Shown: positions 26,696-35,729 of the stretch, piece after piece
How the letters are laid out: each line of letters opens with the position of its first letter
Position numbering within the stretch: the first letter of the stretch is position 1
DNA from: Streptomyces albospinus
GTDB lineage: Bacteria > Actinomycetota > Actinomycetes > Streptomycetales > Streptomycetaceae
Direction: 5' to 3'
Assembly (NCBI RefSeq): GCF_014648695.1
Contig: NZ_BMRP01000004.1
Span: 100,553-164,552 of the forward strand
Length of the DNA: 64,000 bases
Position numbers and translations under genes: made by a program
The notes under the pieces: model-generated
The model's input: only the letters and a program-made list of their open reading frames with translations
Database searches by the model: none
What the model was told of the DNA's origin: nothing

Positions 26696-28036
26696 ATGCC
26701 TCGATCAGCTCTTCGCGTGGTGGCCGCGGTACTGGGCGCGCTGACACTTGTGGTCGGCTGCACCGGCGGCGATGGCGGATCGGGCAAAGGCCGGCGGCCG
26801 AGCGGTGTGCGGGTGACGATCCGAGTGCCTGCCGACGCCCCGACGATCTCGGCTGCGGTGTCGTCGGCCCGGCCCGGTGACCTGGTGCTGGTCGCTCCGG
26901 GCGTGTACCACGAGTCGGTGAAGATCGGCACGGCGCGCATCACCCTTCGCGGCGCGTCCCGGGACAAGGTCGTCATCGACGGGCGGTTGCAGCAGCCGAA
27001 CGGTGTCGTCGTCGCGGCGCCCGGGGTGGCCGTGGAGAACCTGACCGTGGAGAACAACACGCAGAACGGGGTGCTGGTCACCGGTTCGGCGAAGGCGGCC
27101 GGCGGGCTGCCAGGGCATTCGGGCGGCTACGACACCGGCGATGAGCCCGTCACCTTCCTGAAGTCGTTCCTGGTCTCGTATGTGACCGCGACCCGCAACG
27201 GCCTGTACGGCATCTACGCGTTCTCCGCGCAGAACGGTGTCATCGAGCATTCGTACACGTCAGGCGGGGCCGACTCGGGGATCTACGTCGGGCAGTGCAA
27301 GCCGTGTCACACCGTGGTGCGGGACAACGTCGCCGAACTCAACGCGGTCGGTTACGAAGGCACCAACGCCAGTGGCGACATGTACGTGGTCGGCAACCGT
27401 CTGGTCGGCAACCGGGTCGGCCTGACCACCGACTCCGACCACCAGGAGAAGCTGCTCCCGCAGCGGGGCGCCGTCATCGCAGGCAATCTGATCGCCGCGA
27501 ACCAGCAGCGGGCCACCCCGGAGCAGGCCGACGGTGGGTGGGGTACCGGCATCGGCATCGACGGCGGCAGCGACAACCGGTTCATCCGCAACCGCATCGC
27601 CGACAACAGCAACGCCGGGCTGGTGATCACCGCAACCGCCGACATGCCTCCGGTCGGCAACCAGATCCTGGACAACACGTTCACCGGCAACGGCGTCGAC
27701 GTCGGCTGGACGTTCCCCACCGCCACGCGGGGACGGGACAACTGCCTGCGCGGCAACGATCTGCGGACCACAGTGCCCGCCCGGCTCGCGGCAACCGCGG
27801 CCTGCCCGCTTCCGGCCAAGTCGCCCTCCCCGGCCGGCAGATGGGCGATGCCGACAGCACCCGGTGGCATCCCGTTCACCGAGGTCGCGGCGCCTGGTCC
27901 ACAGCCGCAGTTCCCCCACGCCTCCACTACGGGCGCCACCGCTGTCCCGGCCGTTCCGGCCCTGCCGGACACGGCAGGCATCCCGCTGCCGTCGGCGTCC
28001 CTGCTCGCCGCGGGCGCGCGGGTGCAGACCTCCTGA
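26696..28036 (+). CDS. Right-handed parallel beta-helix lipoprotein
   Basis: The product has 446 residues. The N-terminus RVVAAVLGALTLVVGC is a lipoprotein signal with Cys 22 as lipid site. Residues 40-350 show beta-helix (pectate-lyase/NosD-like) repeats: PTISAAVSSARPGDLVLVAPGVY, ITLRGASRDKVVIDG, VENLTVENN, GLYGIYAFSAQNGVIEHS, NRFIRNRIADNSNAGLVI. The Pro/Ala-rich tail is probably disordered. Binding or cleavage of an extracellular polysaccharide is likely, but no catalytic residues could be assigned. ATG 26696 lies 87 bases from the DyP start, so both share a divergent promoter region. Confidence 0.78.
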   Translation: MPRSALRVVAAVLGALTLVVGCTGGDGGSGKGRRPSGVRVTIRVPADAPTISAAVSSARPGDLVLVAPGVYHESVKIGTARITLRGASRDKVVIDGRLQQPNGVVVAAPGVAVENLTVENNTQNGVLVTGSAKAAGGLPGHSGGYDTGDEPVTFLKSFLVSYVTATRNGLYGIYAFSAQNGVIEHSYTSGGADSGIYVGQCKPCHTVVRDNVAELNAVGYEGTNASGDMYVVGNRLVGNRVGLTTDSDHQEKLLPQRGAVIAGNLIAANQQRATPEQADGGWGTGIGIDGGSDNRFIRNRIADNSNAGLVITATADMPPVGNQILDNTFTGNGVDVGWTFPTATRGRDNCLRGNDLRTTVPARLAATAACPLPAKSPSPAGRWAMPTAPGGIPFTEVAAPGPQPQFPHASTTGATAVPAVPALPDTAGIPLPSASLLAAGARVQTS

Positions 28037-28043
28037 ACAGCGG

Positions 28044-28850
28044 CTACCGCGTCGGGGTGGCCCCGGGTACCGCCTTGACCGGAACGTACTTCTGGGTGTC
28101 GAAATCGATGACCACCGGCTGCGACTCGGAACCCACGCTGACGCGGACCCGGTACATGGTGCCGCCCGGGCCGACCCAGTAGCGCACGCTGCCCGCGGTA
28201 CCGGAGCGGTCACGGGAGGACGGCCCGGTCATGACGTCCACCCGATGCCCGTCCACCTGGTCTCGTCCCCACCAGGCGGCGCCGTTCTGCGGCAGCAGTT
28301 CGGCGTTGTCCGGCCGGTCGCTGCCGAGCCTGAGCGCGACGGCCAGCGAACTGTCCAACGAGCTGCCGGACGACTTCAGCGGACGCCTGTACCAGCCCGA
28401 GCGGGGCGGCGACGCGGGTGCGTGCGCCGGGGCGTTCGCCATCGGGTGGACGAGGACCGAGGCGGCCGTCCACTCGATCAGCCCGTCGCTGGACGTGTCG
28501 CGCCCGCTGCCGTGCACCACGCCGTAACCGAGCTTGCCTCGGTAGTCGACGGACCCGGTGACGATCAGCCCGCCGGTGGTGTCCGGCACGGTGATCGTCA
28601 CCGCGCGGCCGTGCGCCTCGTAGTTGCGGAACCGTGTGATCGCCAGCCGGTTCGCCTCATCCGAAGTCAGTGCGCGCGGACCGCTGGGGCCAGAGCCGCC
28701 GCCGGCGACCAGGAACGCGGCCACCGCGACGGCCGCCATGCCGATGACGGCTGCCGCCCAGCGTGGCCGCAGCCATCGGCGTCGGTCAGCCGCACGGCCC
28801 GGTGGAGCTTGCTGGATTCTCACGCGCCGCACGCGGCTCGACGCTGACAC
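28044..28850 (-). CDS. Membrane-anchored hypothetical protein
   Basis: The product has 268 residues with an Arg-rich cytoplasmic start and one membrane segment at about residues 30-52 (AAVIGMAAVAVAAFLVAGG). The rest is extracellular and has no motif I know; WYRRPLKSSGSSLDSSLAVALRLGSDRPDN and VDFDTQ-like endings resemble lipoprotein-type hypothetical proteins of actinobacteria. GTG 28850 has GGAGAGGGTGG about 14 bases upstream. It ends seven bases from the convergent beta-helix gene and follows the sortase substrate 29026-31548, from which it may be read. Confidence 0.6.
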   Translation of the reverse strand: MSASSRVRRVRIQQAPPGRAADRRRWLRPRWAAAVIGMAAVAVAAFLVAGGGSGPSGPRALTSDEANRLAITRFRNYEAHGRAVTITVPDTTGGLIVTGSVDYRGKLGYGVVHGSGRDTSSDGLIEWTAASVLVHPMANAPAHAPASPPRSGWYRRPLKSSGSSLDSSLAVALRLGSDRPDNAELLPQNGAAWWGRDQVDGHRVDVMTGPSSRDRSGTAGSVRYWVGPGGTMYRVRVSVGSESQPVVIDFDTQKYVPVKAVPGATPTR

Positions 28851-29025
28851 TCTTCTGATCCACCCTCTCCATCACCACACTGCTCGGCCGCCGTGCGGTC
28901 GCGGTGACACTCGGCGGTCCCGTGACGGACGACGCCAAGGCCGGCCCCGTGGACCGGCCGAGACGTGATCTGCCCGACCGCGCCATCCGGATCGCGGGCA
29001 GGCAGATCACTGTTGTTCGGTTCGT

Positions 29026-31548
29026 TCAGTGTTTCCGGGCGCGGCGCTTCCGGCTCACGAACGCGATGACCAGGCCCGCTCCCACCAGCAGACCGGCGAG
29101 GGCGATCATCTCTGGCAGCCCGGACATGCCCGTGTGCGCCAGGCGGCCCGTGCTCCCGCCGGCCGGGGACGGGTTGGCGGGCGGCGCGGGTGACGGCGGC
29201 GTAGAGGCCGGCGGTGAGGTCGGGGTCGGGGTCGGGGTCGGAGTCGGGGTCGGAGTCGGAGTCGGGGTCGGCGTCGCCTTCGGGATGTACACCCCGGCAT
29301 CGATCGTGTGATCGACCCCGCCCGGCTTGTCCGGCGCCGTGACAGGCGCGTAGCCGTTGCACAACCGACCGGTGGTCGGCGGCGTCACATTGGAGTCATG
29401 CGCACGGTTGGCACCGGCTCGCGGGCGGGTGAACCGCAGCGCGCTTGCCGGGGGCCGGCCGGGCACCTTGCTGGTGTCCGCGGTACACACGTCGAACTGC
29501 ACCGTGTATTTCGCACCCGGCGTGAGCTGGTACGCGGCGCCGACGCCACCGAAGTAGTACTCGCCGGCGGCATCGGTCCTGGTCGTGGCGACCTGCTTGC
29601 CGCCCGCGTCCAGCAGGTTGATCGTCGCTCCGGGCAGCAGCGGTTCCGCAGGGTCCTGGATCCCGTCGTGGTCGCCGTCGAACCACACGAGGTTGCCGAT
29701 CTGGATCGGCGCGTTCGCCGCCGCGTACGCGATGTCACCGAGCCCGCCGGCCTTGCCGAACCCGTTCTGTTCCTGACCGATGAACTGGTACGCGTTGGCG
29801 GCCGGGGCGTTGCCCGGGCCCTGACCGGTGGTGATGTCGTAGTAACCGGTCCCGGCGGTTTCGATGTTGACGGTCGGGTCGAACTCCGTGCTGACGACCC
29901 ACTGTTGCTGCGGAATGTAGGCCACCGACCCCAGCGCGGTCTCCTGGTGCCCGCCGGCGAAGAAGTCGCCCGGGAAGTATTCGACGACACCGTTGCCCTG
30001 GCCGCCATCGGTGGCGCGGCTGGCGTGGTTGGGGCAGCTTCCGGTGCCTTCCCACGCGTATCCGCCGGCGGGACTGGCGCAGGCCATGGTGATGTCACCA
30101 CCGGACATGCCGAGTTCCGGCGTGTTGTTCAGCGGGCGAGGGTCCAGCCCCTTCGCACTGAGAACGTCCATGAACCGGTCGCGGAAACCCAGGATCATCG
30201 AACCGTCGCGGGCGAAGGCGAGGGAGGCGAACTCCGGCTGCGGATCGATGAAGGCACCGCCCACCTTCCGTTCGTCCCACGTGGCCAGGGTGGTGTTCCA
30301 CGGGTTCCAGTGGGTGGCCTGGGCGGCGTCGCCGGCACCGACGAAGACGGTGCCGCGCTGATAGGTGAGCGGGTGGGTCAGCACTGTGGTGAACCGCTTG
30401 CCGTCGTAGGCGTAGACGACGGCTTTCAGGTCCGCGCGCTGCTGCGTGCTCTCTGCGTCGCACACGCCGCCGACGTAGAGCGAGTTGTTGTGGGTGGCAA
30501 GGCCGAACGGCCGCCAGTCGCCCGGACTCGCGCACCCCGGGTCCGGGATCCGCACCGCCGCCTCGGGCACCGAGGCGGTGGCCCCTGTCGCGTCGAAGCT
30601 CACCAAGCTGCGAGTCAGCAGGTTCACCGCGTACAGCGTGGAACCGTCCTCCGACAGGGCCAGGCCACCGATGCTCTCCTTGCCCGGCGCGTCGGTGAAC
30701 CCGGGATCCTTGATCATGTCGGCGGTGTCGTGCGGCGTCACGGCAGCGCCCGGCACCCGCGCGAACAGCTCCGGCGCACCCCCGCCGCCGACCGGCACCG
30801 TATAGATCGCGCCGCCGCCCTTCGGCCCGTACGGGGCGTACCGGCGGGCGAACGCGCTCTGGAACAGCCGGCTCCGGTACTTGTCGTACGCCAACCCGAA
30901 CGTCGTGCCCACCTGGGCCTGCGTGTCCAGCGTGGCCGGGCACGACACCTCGGCAGGACACGTGCCTCGGGTCTTCGTCCCGAACGCCACCAGCGCCCGG
31001 GTGTCGGTTCCGTTGGCGCCATTCTGGACCGGTACGAAATACCGCGAGTCCGGCAGTGTGTAGTCGGCCGGATCCCACACCCCCGTCACCACCGAGGCGT
31101 TCTTTCCGCCCGACACATCCACGAACGACGTGAAGCTGTCGAAGTGGTTCCCCGCCGTCGATGCGGGCGCCGCCCGCAGATAGTCGCTGTACGGTGCCGG
31201 GACACTGACGTCGACGCGGTATCGGCCGCCGCTCAGCACCGTCGACCGCGACACCACGACCTTTCCCGTGGCATCCGTGACGCTGGTGACAGCGTGCCCG
31301 GCGGGGTCGGAGATCTCCACCTTCATGCCCCGCTGCGGGACGTCCATCGTCGCGTTGATCACGCCGGTGCCGAAGAAGTCGCGCAGCACCTCGACCGTCA
31401 GCGTGCCGTCGGCGGTCGAAGCCGCGGCCGGCCCTGCCGTCGCTCCCACGGCGCTGCCCGCCAGTAAGAGAACAGATAACCCTATGCGCCCCAGCGGCTC
31501 CACAAGCCGGCAGGCCGACCGGTGCGAGCCTCTGCCGAATCGGATCAT
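29026..31548 (-). CDS. Large sortase-anchored surface protein (LAHTG) with SdrD-like B domain
   Basis: The product has 840 residues: signal peptide (residues 15-43), a beta-rich N-terminal region (VEVLRDFFGTGVINATMDVPQRGMKV), a propeller-like middle (residues 200-600; GLALSEDGSTLYAVNLLTRSLVSFD), an SdrD-type B domain near 612-720 (IGNLVWFDGDHDGIQD), a Thr-Pro stalk, and LAHTG at 803-807 with membrane segment and RKRRARKH tail. LAxTG is the sorting signal of class E sortases in streptomycetes, so it should be linked to the cell wall. Codons 24 and 28 are TTA, so bldA dependence and expression in aerial growth are likely. ATG 31548 has GGAG upstream. Confidence 0.85.
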   Translation of the reverse strand: MIRFGRGSHRSACRLVEPLGRIGLSVLLLAGSAVGATAGPAAASTADGTLTVEVLRDFFGTGVINATMDVPQRGMKVEISDPAGHAVTSVTDATGKVVVSRSTVLSGGRYRVDVSVPAPYSDYLRAAPASTAGNHFDSFTSFVDVSGGKNASVVTGVWDPADYTLPDSRYFVPVQNGANGTDTRALVAFGTKTRGTCPAEVSCPATLDTQAQVGTTFGLAYDKYRSRLFQSAFARRYAPYGPKGGGAIYTVPVGGGGAPELFARVPGAAVTPHDTADMIKDPGFTDAPGKESIGGLALSEDGSTLYAVNLLTRSLVSFDATGATASVPEAAVRIPDPGCASPGDWRPFGLATHNNSLYVGGVCDAESTQQRADLKAVVYAYDGKRFTTVLTHPLTYQRGTVFVGAGDAAQATHWNPWNTTLATWDERKVGGAFIDPQPEFASLAFARDGSMILGFRDRFMDVLSAKGLDPRPLNNTPELGMSGGDITMACASPAGGYAWEGTGSCPNHASRATDGGQGNGVVEYFPGDFFAGGHQETALGSVAYIPQQQWVVSTEFDPTVNIETAGTGYYDITTGQGPGNAPAANAYQFIGQEQNGFGKAGGLGDIAYAAANAPIQIGNLVWFDGDHDGIQDPAEPLLPGATINLLDAGGKQVATTRTDAAGEYYFGGVGAAYQLTPGAKYTVQFDVCTADTSKVPGRPPASALRFTRPRAGANRAHDSNVTPPTTGRLCNGYAPVTAPDKPGGVDHTIDAGVYIPKATPTPTPTPTPTPTPTPTPTSPPASTPPSPAPPANPSPAGGSTGRLAHTGMSGLPEMIALAGLLVGAGLVIAFVSRKRRARKH
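29219..29272. repeat. 6-bp repeat encoding the Thr-Pro stalk
   Basis: Nine units of GTCGG(G/A/C) encode alternating Thr-Pro on the minus strand. This stalk lifts the surface protein through the wall; its length could vary by slippage without changing frame. Confidence 0.85.
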
Positions 31549-32039
31549 GGCATCACACTCCACACTTCTCTTGTCATGAAAACGAAGCCCCTGTTTCTCG
31601 CTGCACGTCCACTTCATGGGCCCGAATGCGGACGCCAGTCGCCAATGCCACGGAAAGGGGAACCGTGCCACTGCTGTTGCGTGGACCGCTTTGTGGTGTC
31701 GTTTGAGAATGTTGTGGCCGAGTCGTAGGCGTCGCAGGCCAGAAAAGGCGAACACGCGTTCAGAGCCTCGGGCGTGACCGCCCTGGGTTGCGTGTTTGTG
31801 CAGCTCGATCACGGCACCCTCGCCCCCACCGCCGATCTCGCCGACCGCCATCGCGAGCAGCGCGCGAAATTTTATCCGCTGGAGTTTCGCCGGCACCAGC
31901 AGAACTCCTGGAATCCATCGGGATCCGCGATATTCCCCGAGCGCCAGAGAATAGCGACCGGAAGAATGTGCGACAGTGACGTGATGGCCGGTACCGGTCC
32001 CATTGGGTGCGTGACGCCGGTTGACGCGTCTGGGGTCGG
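31549..32039. other. AT-richer region upstream of the surface protein gene
   Basis: No gene is supported. The left 200 bases must contain the promoter of the surface protein gene. On the minus strand at 31780-31920 a frame reads FRALLAMAVGEIGGGGEGAVIELHKHA, protein-like but unrecognised and without a start. Confidence 0.35.
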
Positions 32040-32520
32040 CGCCGAGTGCGCGCAGTGCGTCCGCCTTCGCCGGATCGCCGGTCACCGCGGTGACGTGTGC
32101 GCCGCCCCGGGCCGCGAGTTGCAGGGTGAAGCGGCCCACGCCGCCGCCCGCGCCGGTCACCAGGACGCGCCGTCCCAGGATCGGGCCGATGCGGTGCAGG
32201 GCGCGCAGGGCCGTGCCTGCCGCGACGGGCAGCGTGCTGATCGGGCCGAGGTCGGCTCCCTCGGGCACGGTGCCGATCAAGTCCGTGTCCACGACGCGCA
32301 GTTCGGCCCAGGCGCCGTCGGCCCCCACGGTGCCGACGGGGGTGCCGACCGCGGGACCGGAGCCGTCGGCGGCTGCGCGGACCACCACGCCCGCGGCGTC
32401 CCAGCCGGGCACCGTGCCGGCTTCGCCCTCGGGGACCACATGGTGGACCTCGCCGGCGTTGAGGGAGAACGAGTGGACCTGGATCAGGGCCTGGTGGGCG
32501 GCGGGTTCGGGGTCGGCGCC
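32040..32520 (-). pseudogene. Zinc-type alcohol dehydrogenase/quinone oxidoreductase, truncated both ends
   Basis: The frame reads ALIQVHSFSLNAGEV, VPGWDAAGVVVRAAADGSGPAVGTPVG, then ISTLPVAAGTALRALHRIGPILGRRVLVTGAGGGVGRF with the NADP-binding glycine motif, and ends at ALRALGAD. The normal first 30 residues and the last 100 residues are missing. The 5' break joins a TetR fragment at about 32520. It is a remnant from a rearrangement. Confidence 0.75.
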
Positions 32521-32880
32521 TACCAAGACGCGCTGTTCGCGGCACTGGAGCAGATGACGGACGGGTGGGAGCAGCGCTTCCTGGCCAGCCGCAGCCTGGC
32601 CGACCGCACCCCCGCGCTGACCGCACACAGCCTGCGCCACTGCTCGGAGGTCTCCGCGAACGTCGTTCGGACCGTGGCAGACCGGCTGGCCGGGCAGGCC
32701 CCCGGCCGCACCGAACTGCGCCTGCTGCTCGACCTCATGCTGGCCGCCTGGCACTGCGCACTGGAGAGCTGGACCTCATCGGACGCCGCACAACAGGACC
32801 GCGCGGCACTCATCCGGCACATGCACCAGGCCTTCGCAGCAATCCCCGCGGTACTGGCCCTGGCGGTACAGGACAGCTGA
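32521..32880 (+). pseudogene. TetR-family regulator, C-terminal fragment
   Basis: From about 32521 the frame reads YQDALFAALEQMTDGWEQRFLA and goes on to a helical C-terminal domain ending LALAVQDS at 32880. This looks like the ligand-binding part of a TetR-type regulator. The DNA-binding domain is missing, replaced by the antisense dehydrogenase remnant. Confidence 0.55.
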
Positions 32881-32914
32881 GCGGGCGGGACTGCGTCCGC
32901 TGCTGATCCCGTGA

Positions 32915-32946
32915 CGATCCTGCCGGCTGCGAAGCCGTCAGGATCG
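32915..32946. terminator. Bidirectional stem-loop
   Basis: CGATCCTG pairs CAGGATCG, and after one mismatch CGGCT pairs AGCCG around a GCGA tetraloop. It sits between the + fragment ending at 32880 and the leftward WYL gene ending at 33087. Confidence 0.6.
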
Positions 32947-33086
32947 CACGGGGTCAGCAGGTGACTTCGTGTCGTCCGCTCAGCTGTCATCAAACCCTGT
33001 CGGCAGTCGTCGTCGAGCCTCATCGGATCGCCGCCGCCCCAACGCCCCGGATTTCCGGGTTCATTGGACGCCCGCGACGCCTGCCG

Positions 33087-34121
33087 TCAGTCGATCGTCG
33101 ATGAGGGACGGGTCGGGCTGTTGCTGTCGCCGGTCTCTGTCATGGTGGCCCAGCGGTGTGCGAGGCGTCGGCCGGCCTGGACGAGTTCGGGCGGGCGAAC
33201 GTCGGTGAGTTCGGCATCGAAAGTGGCAAGGATGCCGGCGATCCCGGCCCAGGACCAGGCGCCGAGGGTGAGTCGACAGTGGTCGGTGTCGAGGTGTTCG
33301 ACGACCGAGCCGCCTGGCGCCCAGCGGGCGACAACGCCGGCGGGCAGGTTGAGTCGGGCGCTGCCGGTGCATTGCCAGGCAACGGGGGTGTCGCCGCGGT
33401 CGTGGGTGCCCATGACGAACTGGGCGAGGTCCTCTCCCGGAAGCTCGCGCGCGGTGAAGCGGTGCGTTGTCGGGCGGGGGCGGAGCCGGTCGACGCGGCG
33501 CACCCGCCACTCGTGGTCTGCGAGGTCGTAGGCGACCAGGTACCACCGACCGGCCCAGACGACCAGGTGGTGGGGCTCGATGCGGCGGGCGGGCAGGAAG
33601 TCGTCGTCGCCGGGTTCCGGGCGTGAGCCGTCGGCGCGCAGCGTTTCGGTGACGAGCACGTGGCGGTGGCGCACCGCGGCCCCCACGGCGGTGAGCGCGG
33701 TCGAGTCGATGGGTGGGGCCGGGAACTCCCAGTAGTTCTGAAGCCTGGTCAGACGCAGGGATTCCATGGACGCCCGCAGCGGAGCGGGCATCACCTGTTC
33801 CAGGGCGGCCAGCGCCCTCGCCGCGTCGTCCCCCAGGCCGAACACCGTGCTGGGCGCGGTCTGGAGGGCCACCGCGACCGCAAGGGCCTGATCGTCGTCG
33901 AACAGCAGCGGAGGGAGGGTGTGCCCGGCACCGAGCCGGTAGCCGCCGTCGGGGCCGTGGACGGTGGTGATCGGGTAGTCGAGCCGGCGCAGGGTCTCGA
34001 TGTCGCGGCGGACGGTGCGCTCACTGACCCCGAGCCTGGTGGCCAGTTCACGCAGCGGCCACTGCCGGCGCGACCCGAGAAGGGACAGCAGCCGCAACGC
34101 CCGTCGTGAAGTGCTCGCCAT
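33087..34121 (-). CDS. HTH-WYL transcriptional regulator
   Basis: The product has 344 residues. Residues 1-55 are an HTH_11 winged helix (RALRLLSLLGSRRQWPLRELA..LGVSERTVRRDIETL), followed by a linker and a WYL domain with WYLVAYDL near residue 190. WYL proteins sense small ligands, often nucleic-acid-derived. ATG 34121. The 90-bp divergent region to the FAD monooxygenase contains a perfect 16-bp palindrome, so the monooxygenase is its likely target. Confidence 0.85.
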   Translation of the reverse strand: MASTSRRALRLLSLLGSRRQWPLRELATRLGVSERTVRRDIETLRRLDYPITTVHGPDGGYRLGAGHTLPPLLFDDDQALAVAVALQTAPSTVFGLGDDAARALAALEQVMPAPLRASMESLRLTRLQNYWEFPAPPIDSTALTAVGAAVRHRHVLVTETLRADGSRPEPGDDDFLPARRIEPHHLVVWAGRWYLVAYDLADHEWRVRRVDRLRPRPTTHRFTARELPGEDLAQFVMGTHDRGDTPVAWQCTGSARLNLPAGVVARWAPGGSVVEHLDTDHCRLTLGAWSWAGIAGILATFDAELTDVRPPELVQAGRRLAHRWATMTETGDSNSPTRPSSTID

Positions 34122-34131
34122 CGCCCCATCA

Positions 34132-34147
34132 TGGCCGGTACCGGCCA
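34132..34147. promoter_or_regulatory. Perfect 16-bp palindrome, candidate WYL-regulator operator
   Basis: TGGCCGGTACCGGCCA is a perfect palindrome 10 bases upstream of the regulator start and 64 bases upstream of the monooxygenase start. Its place suggests control of both divergent genes. Confidence 0.6.
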
Positions 34148-34211
34148 CTCGGTGTCCACTACCGGTGGCATCGTCGGTCCACGAAGCCAACCGGCGGTGA
34201 AAGGGGACGAT

Positions 34212-35486
34212 ATGCGTGTCGTTGTGGTGGGTGGCGGGATCGGTGGGGTCGCGCTGGCCGCGGGGTTGCGTCGCCGGGGTTTCGAAGTGGCGGCGTTCGA
34301 CCGTGACACCGAGGTCGCGGCGACGGGCGGCTACCACATCACCCTGGACGGGCGGGCGCAGTCGGCCCTTCGGGAACTGGTGGCGCCGGAGATCATGGAG
34401 CGTCTGCTGGCGTCGGCCTCGGCGCTGCGGCTGCGCGACCGCGATGCGTTCTGGGACCGCCGGGGCAGGCTCCTCGGCCACGGGCCGGATCTCAGCAGTG
34501 ATTCCGGCGTCGATATCGACCGCATCACCCTGCGCACGCTGCTGGCCGAGGCGGTCGGCGATGATCTGCACCTGGGACGGACCGTGTCCGGCGTCGGCCT
34601 CGACGAAGACGGCACACCCCAGGTGCGGTTCACCGACGCCGCACCCGTCACGGCTGATCTGGTGGTGGGCGCGGACGGTGCCCACTCCCTCGTCGCCCGG
34701 CACCTGGCCGGAGGCCCGACCAACCGCCCGGCGGGCATCATCGGGTTCTCCGGCCGCACCCCCCTGGGAGACCTGAGCCCTCGCGAACAGCAGCGGCTCG
34801 GACCACGATCGGGGCTGGCAATAGGCCCTCGGGGCGCGGCGCTCTACGTCGGCTTCCTCGACCCGGTCGGCAACGCCGTGCTCGACGCACCCGAGCTGCG
34901 GATGTCCGTCACCACCGGACCCACCTACATCTGGGGCGGCATGTTCCCCGAATCCGCCGCCACCGACGCCCTGCGTGGGCTGCGTGACGGCGAGTTGCAG
35001 GCCGCGCTGCTGGACCGGTTCCGTGAGCGGGGCTGGGCCGAGCACACGCTTGAGGTCATCGCCCGCGCCGACCCGCACAGCGTGGCCGCATTCCGCTTCA
35101 ACGCCGCCTCGACCCGCGCATCCGACCTCGCGCCATGGCCGGCAGGCCGGATCACCGCACTCGGCGACGCCGTCCACGCGACACCACCCACCGCCGGAAT
35201 GGGCGCCGGCGCGGCCATCCGCGACGCCGCCGGTCTGCTCGACCAGCTGAGCGAAGCCGCCGACGGCACCACCGCTCTCACCGTGGCCGTCAGCCGGTTC
35301 GAGGCAGGCATGCGCCGGCGGGGCAGCGAGATCCTCACCCTGGCCATGAAAACAGTCCGCTGGATCCTGGCCACCGACACCCCACTCGGCGCCGCCGCCA
35401 CCGCCGCGACCACCCCGATCCTGGCCGCAGCCGCCCGGTCCCGCCGCCGCGGCATGATCGGTGTCAACGCCCGGAAACGAGCATGA
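34212..35486 (+). CDS. FAD-dependent monooxygenase
   Basis: The product has 424 residues, a group A flavin hydroxylase fold. The N-terminal GGGIGG dinucleotide loop is at residues 7-12, the DG motif is LVVGADGAHSLVARH, and the second FAD motif is ITALGDAVHATPPTAGMGAG. Such enzymes hydroxylate aromatic or polyketide substrates using NADPH; TetX-like drug-modifying enzymes are relatives. ATG 34212 has AAAGGGGAC upstream. The divergent WYL regulator suggests substrate-induced expression. The substrate is unknown. Confidence 0.88.
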   Translation: MRVVVVGGGIGGVALAAGLRRRGFEVAAFDRDTEVAATGGYHITLDGRAQSALRELVAPEIMERLLASASALRLRDRDAFWDRRGRLLGHGPDLSSDSGVDIDRITLRTLLAEAVGDDLHLGRTVSGVGLDEDGTPQVRFTDAAPVTADLVVGADGAHSLVARHLAGGPTNRPAGIIGFSGRTPLGDLSPREQQRLGPRSGLAIGPRGAALYVGFLDPVGNAVLDAPELRMSVTTGPTYIWGGMFPESAATDALRGLRDGELQAALLDRFRERGWAEHTLEVIARADPHSVAAFRFNAASTRASDLAPWPAGRITALGDAVHATPPTAGMGAGAAIRDAAGLLDQLSEAADGTTALTVAVSRFEAGMRRRGSEILTLAMKTVRWILATDTPLGAAATAATTPILAAAARSRRRGMIGVNARKRA

Positions 35487-35729
35487 CCATGCTGTCGGAT
35501 TCCGGTGCCGATGCGCCGGGAACGTCTCCTGGCGCAGAGCACTCATGCGGAGGGTGCGGTGTTCCGTGAGGCCGCGCTCGACGCGAGCGTCTCACAGCCT
35601 CGACCAGCTCACCGCGCTGGTGAAGACACGGCCGAAAGGGATGCAGTACCGCCCCACGCCTCATCGAGGGCCTCATCGCCGAGACCGGGCTCAACCCCCA
35701 ACCGCCGTAACCCCAACCGTTGAAGATCT

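Noticed and set aside
29308-31467. Long open frame on the + strand (719 codons)
   Set aside because: It is antisense to the sortase-anchored surface protein, has no domain motif, and its codon bias is the mirror of the real gene.
31549-32754. Upstream extension of the surface protein frame to 32754
   Set aside because: The signal peptide begins at ATG 31548 with a ribosome binding site; the extension only runs through a dehydrogenase remnant.
34123-35546. N-terminal extension of the WYL regulator frame to 35546
   Set aside because: It is antisense to the FAD monooxygenase and the HTH domain starts at ATG 34121.
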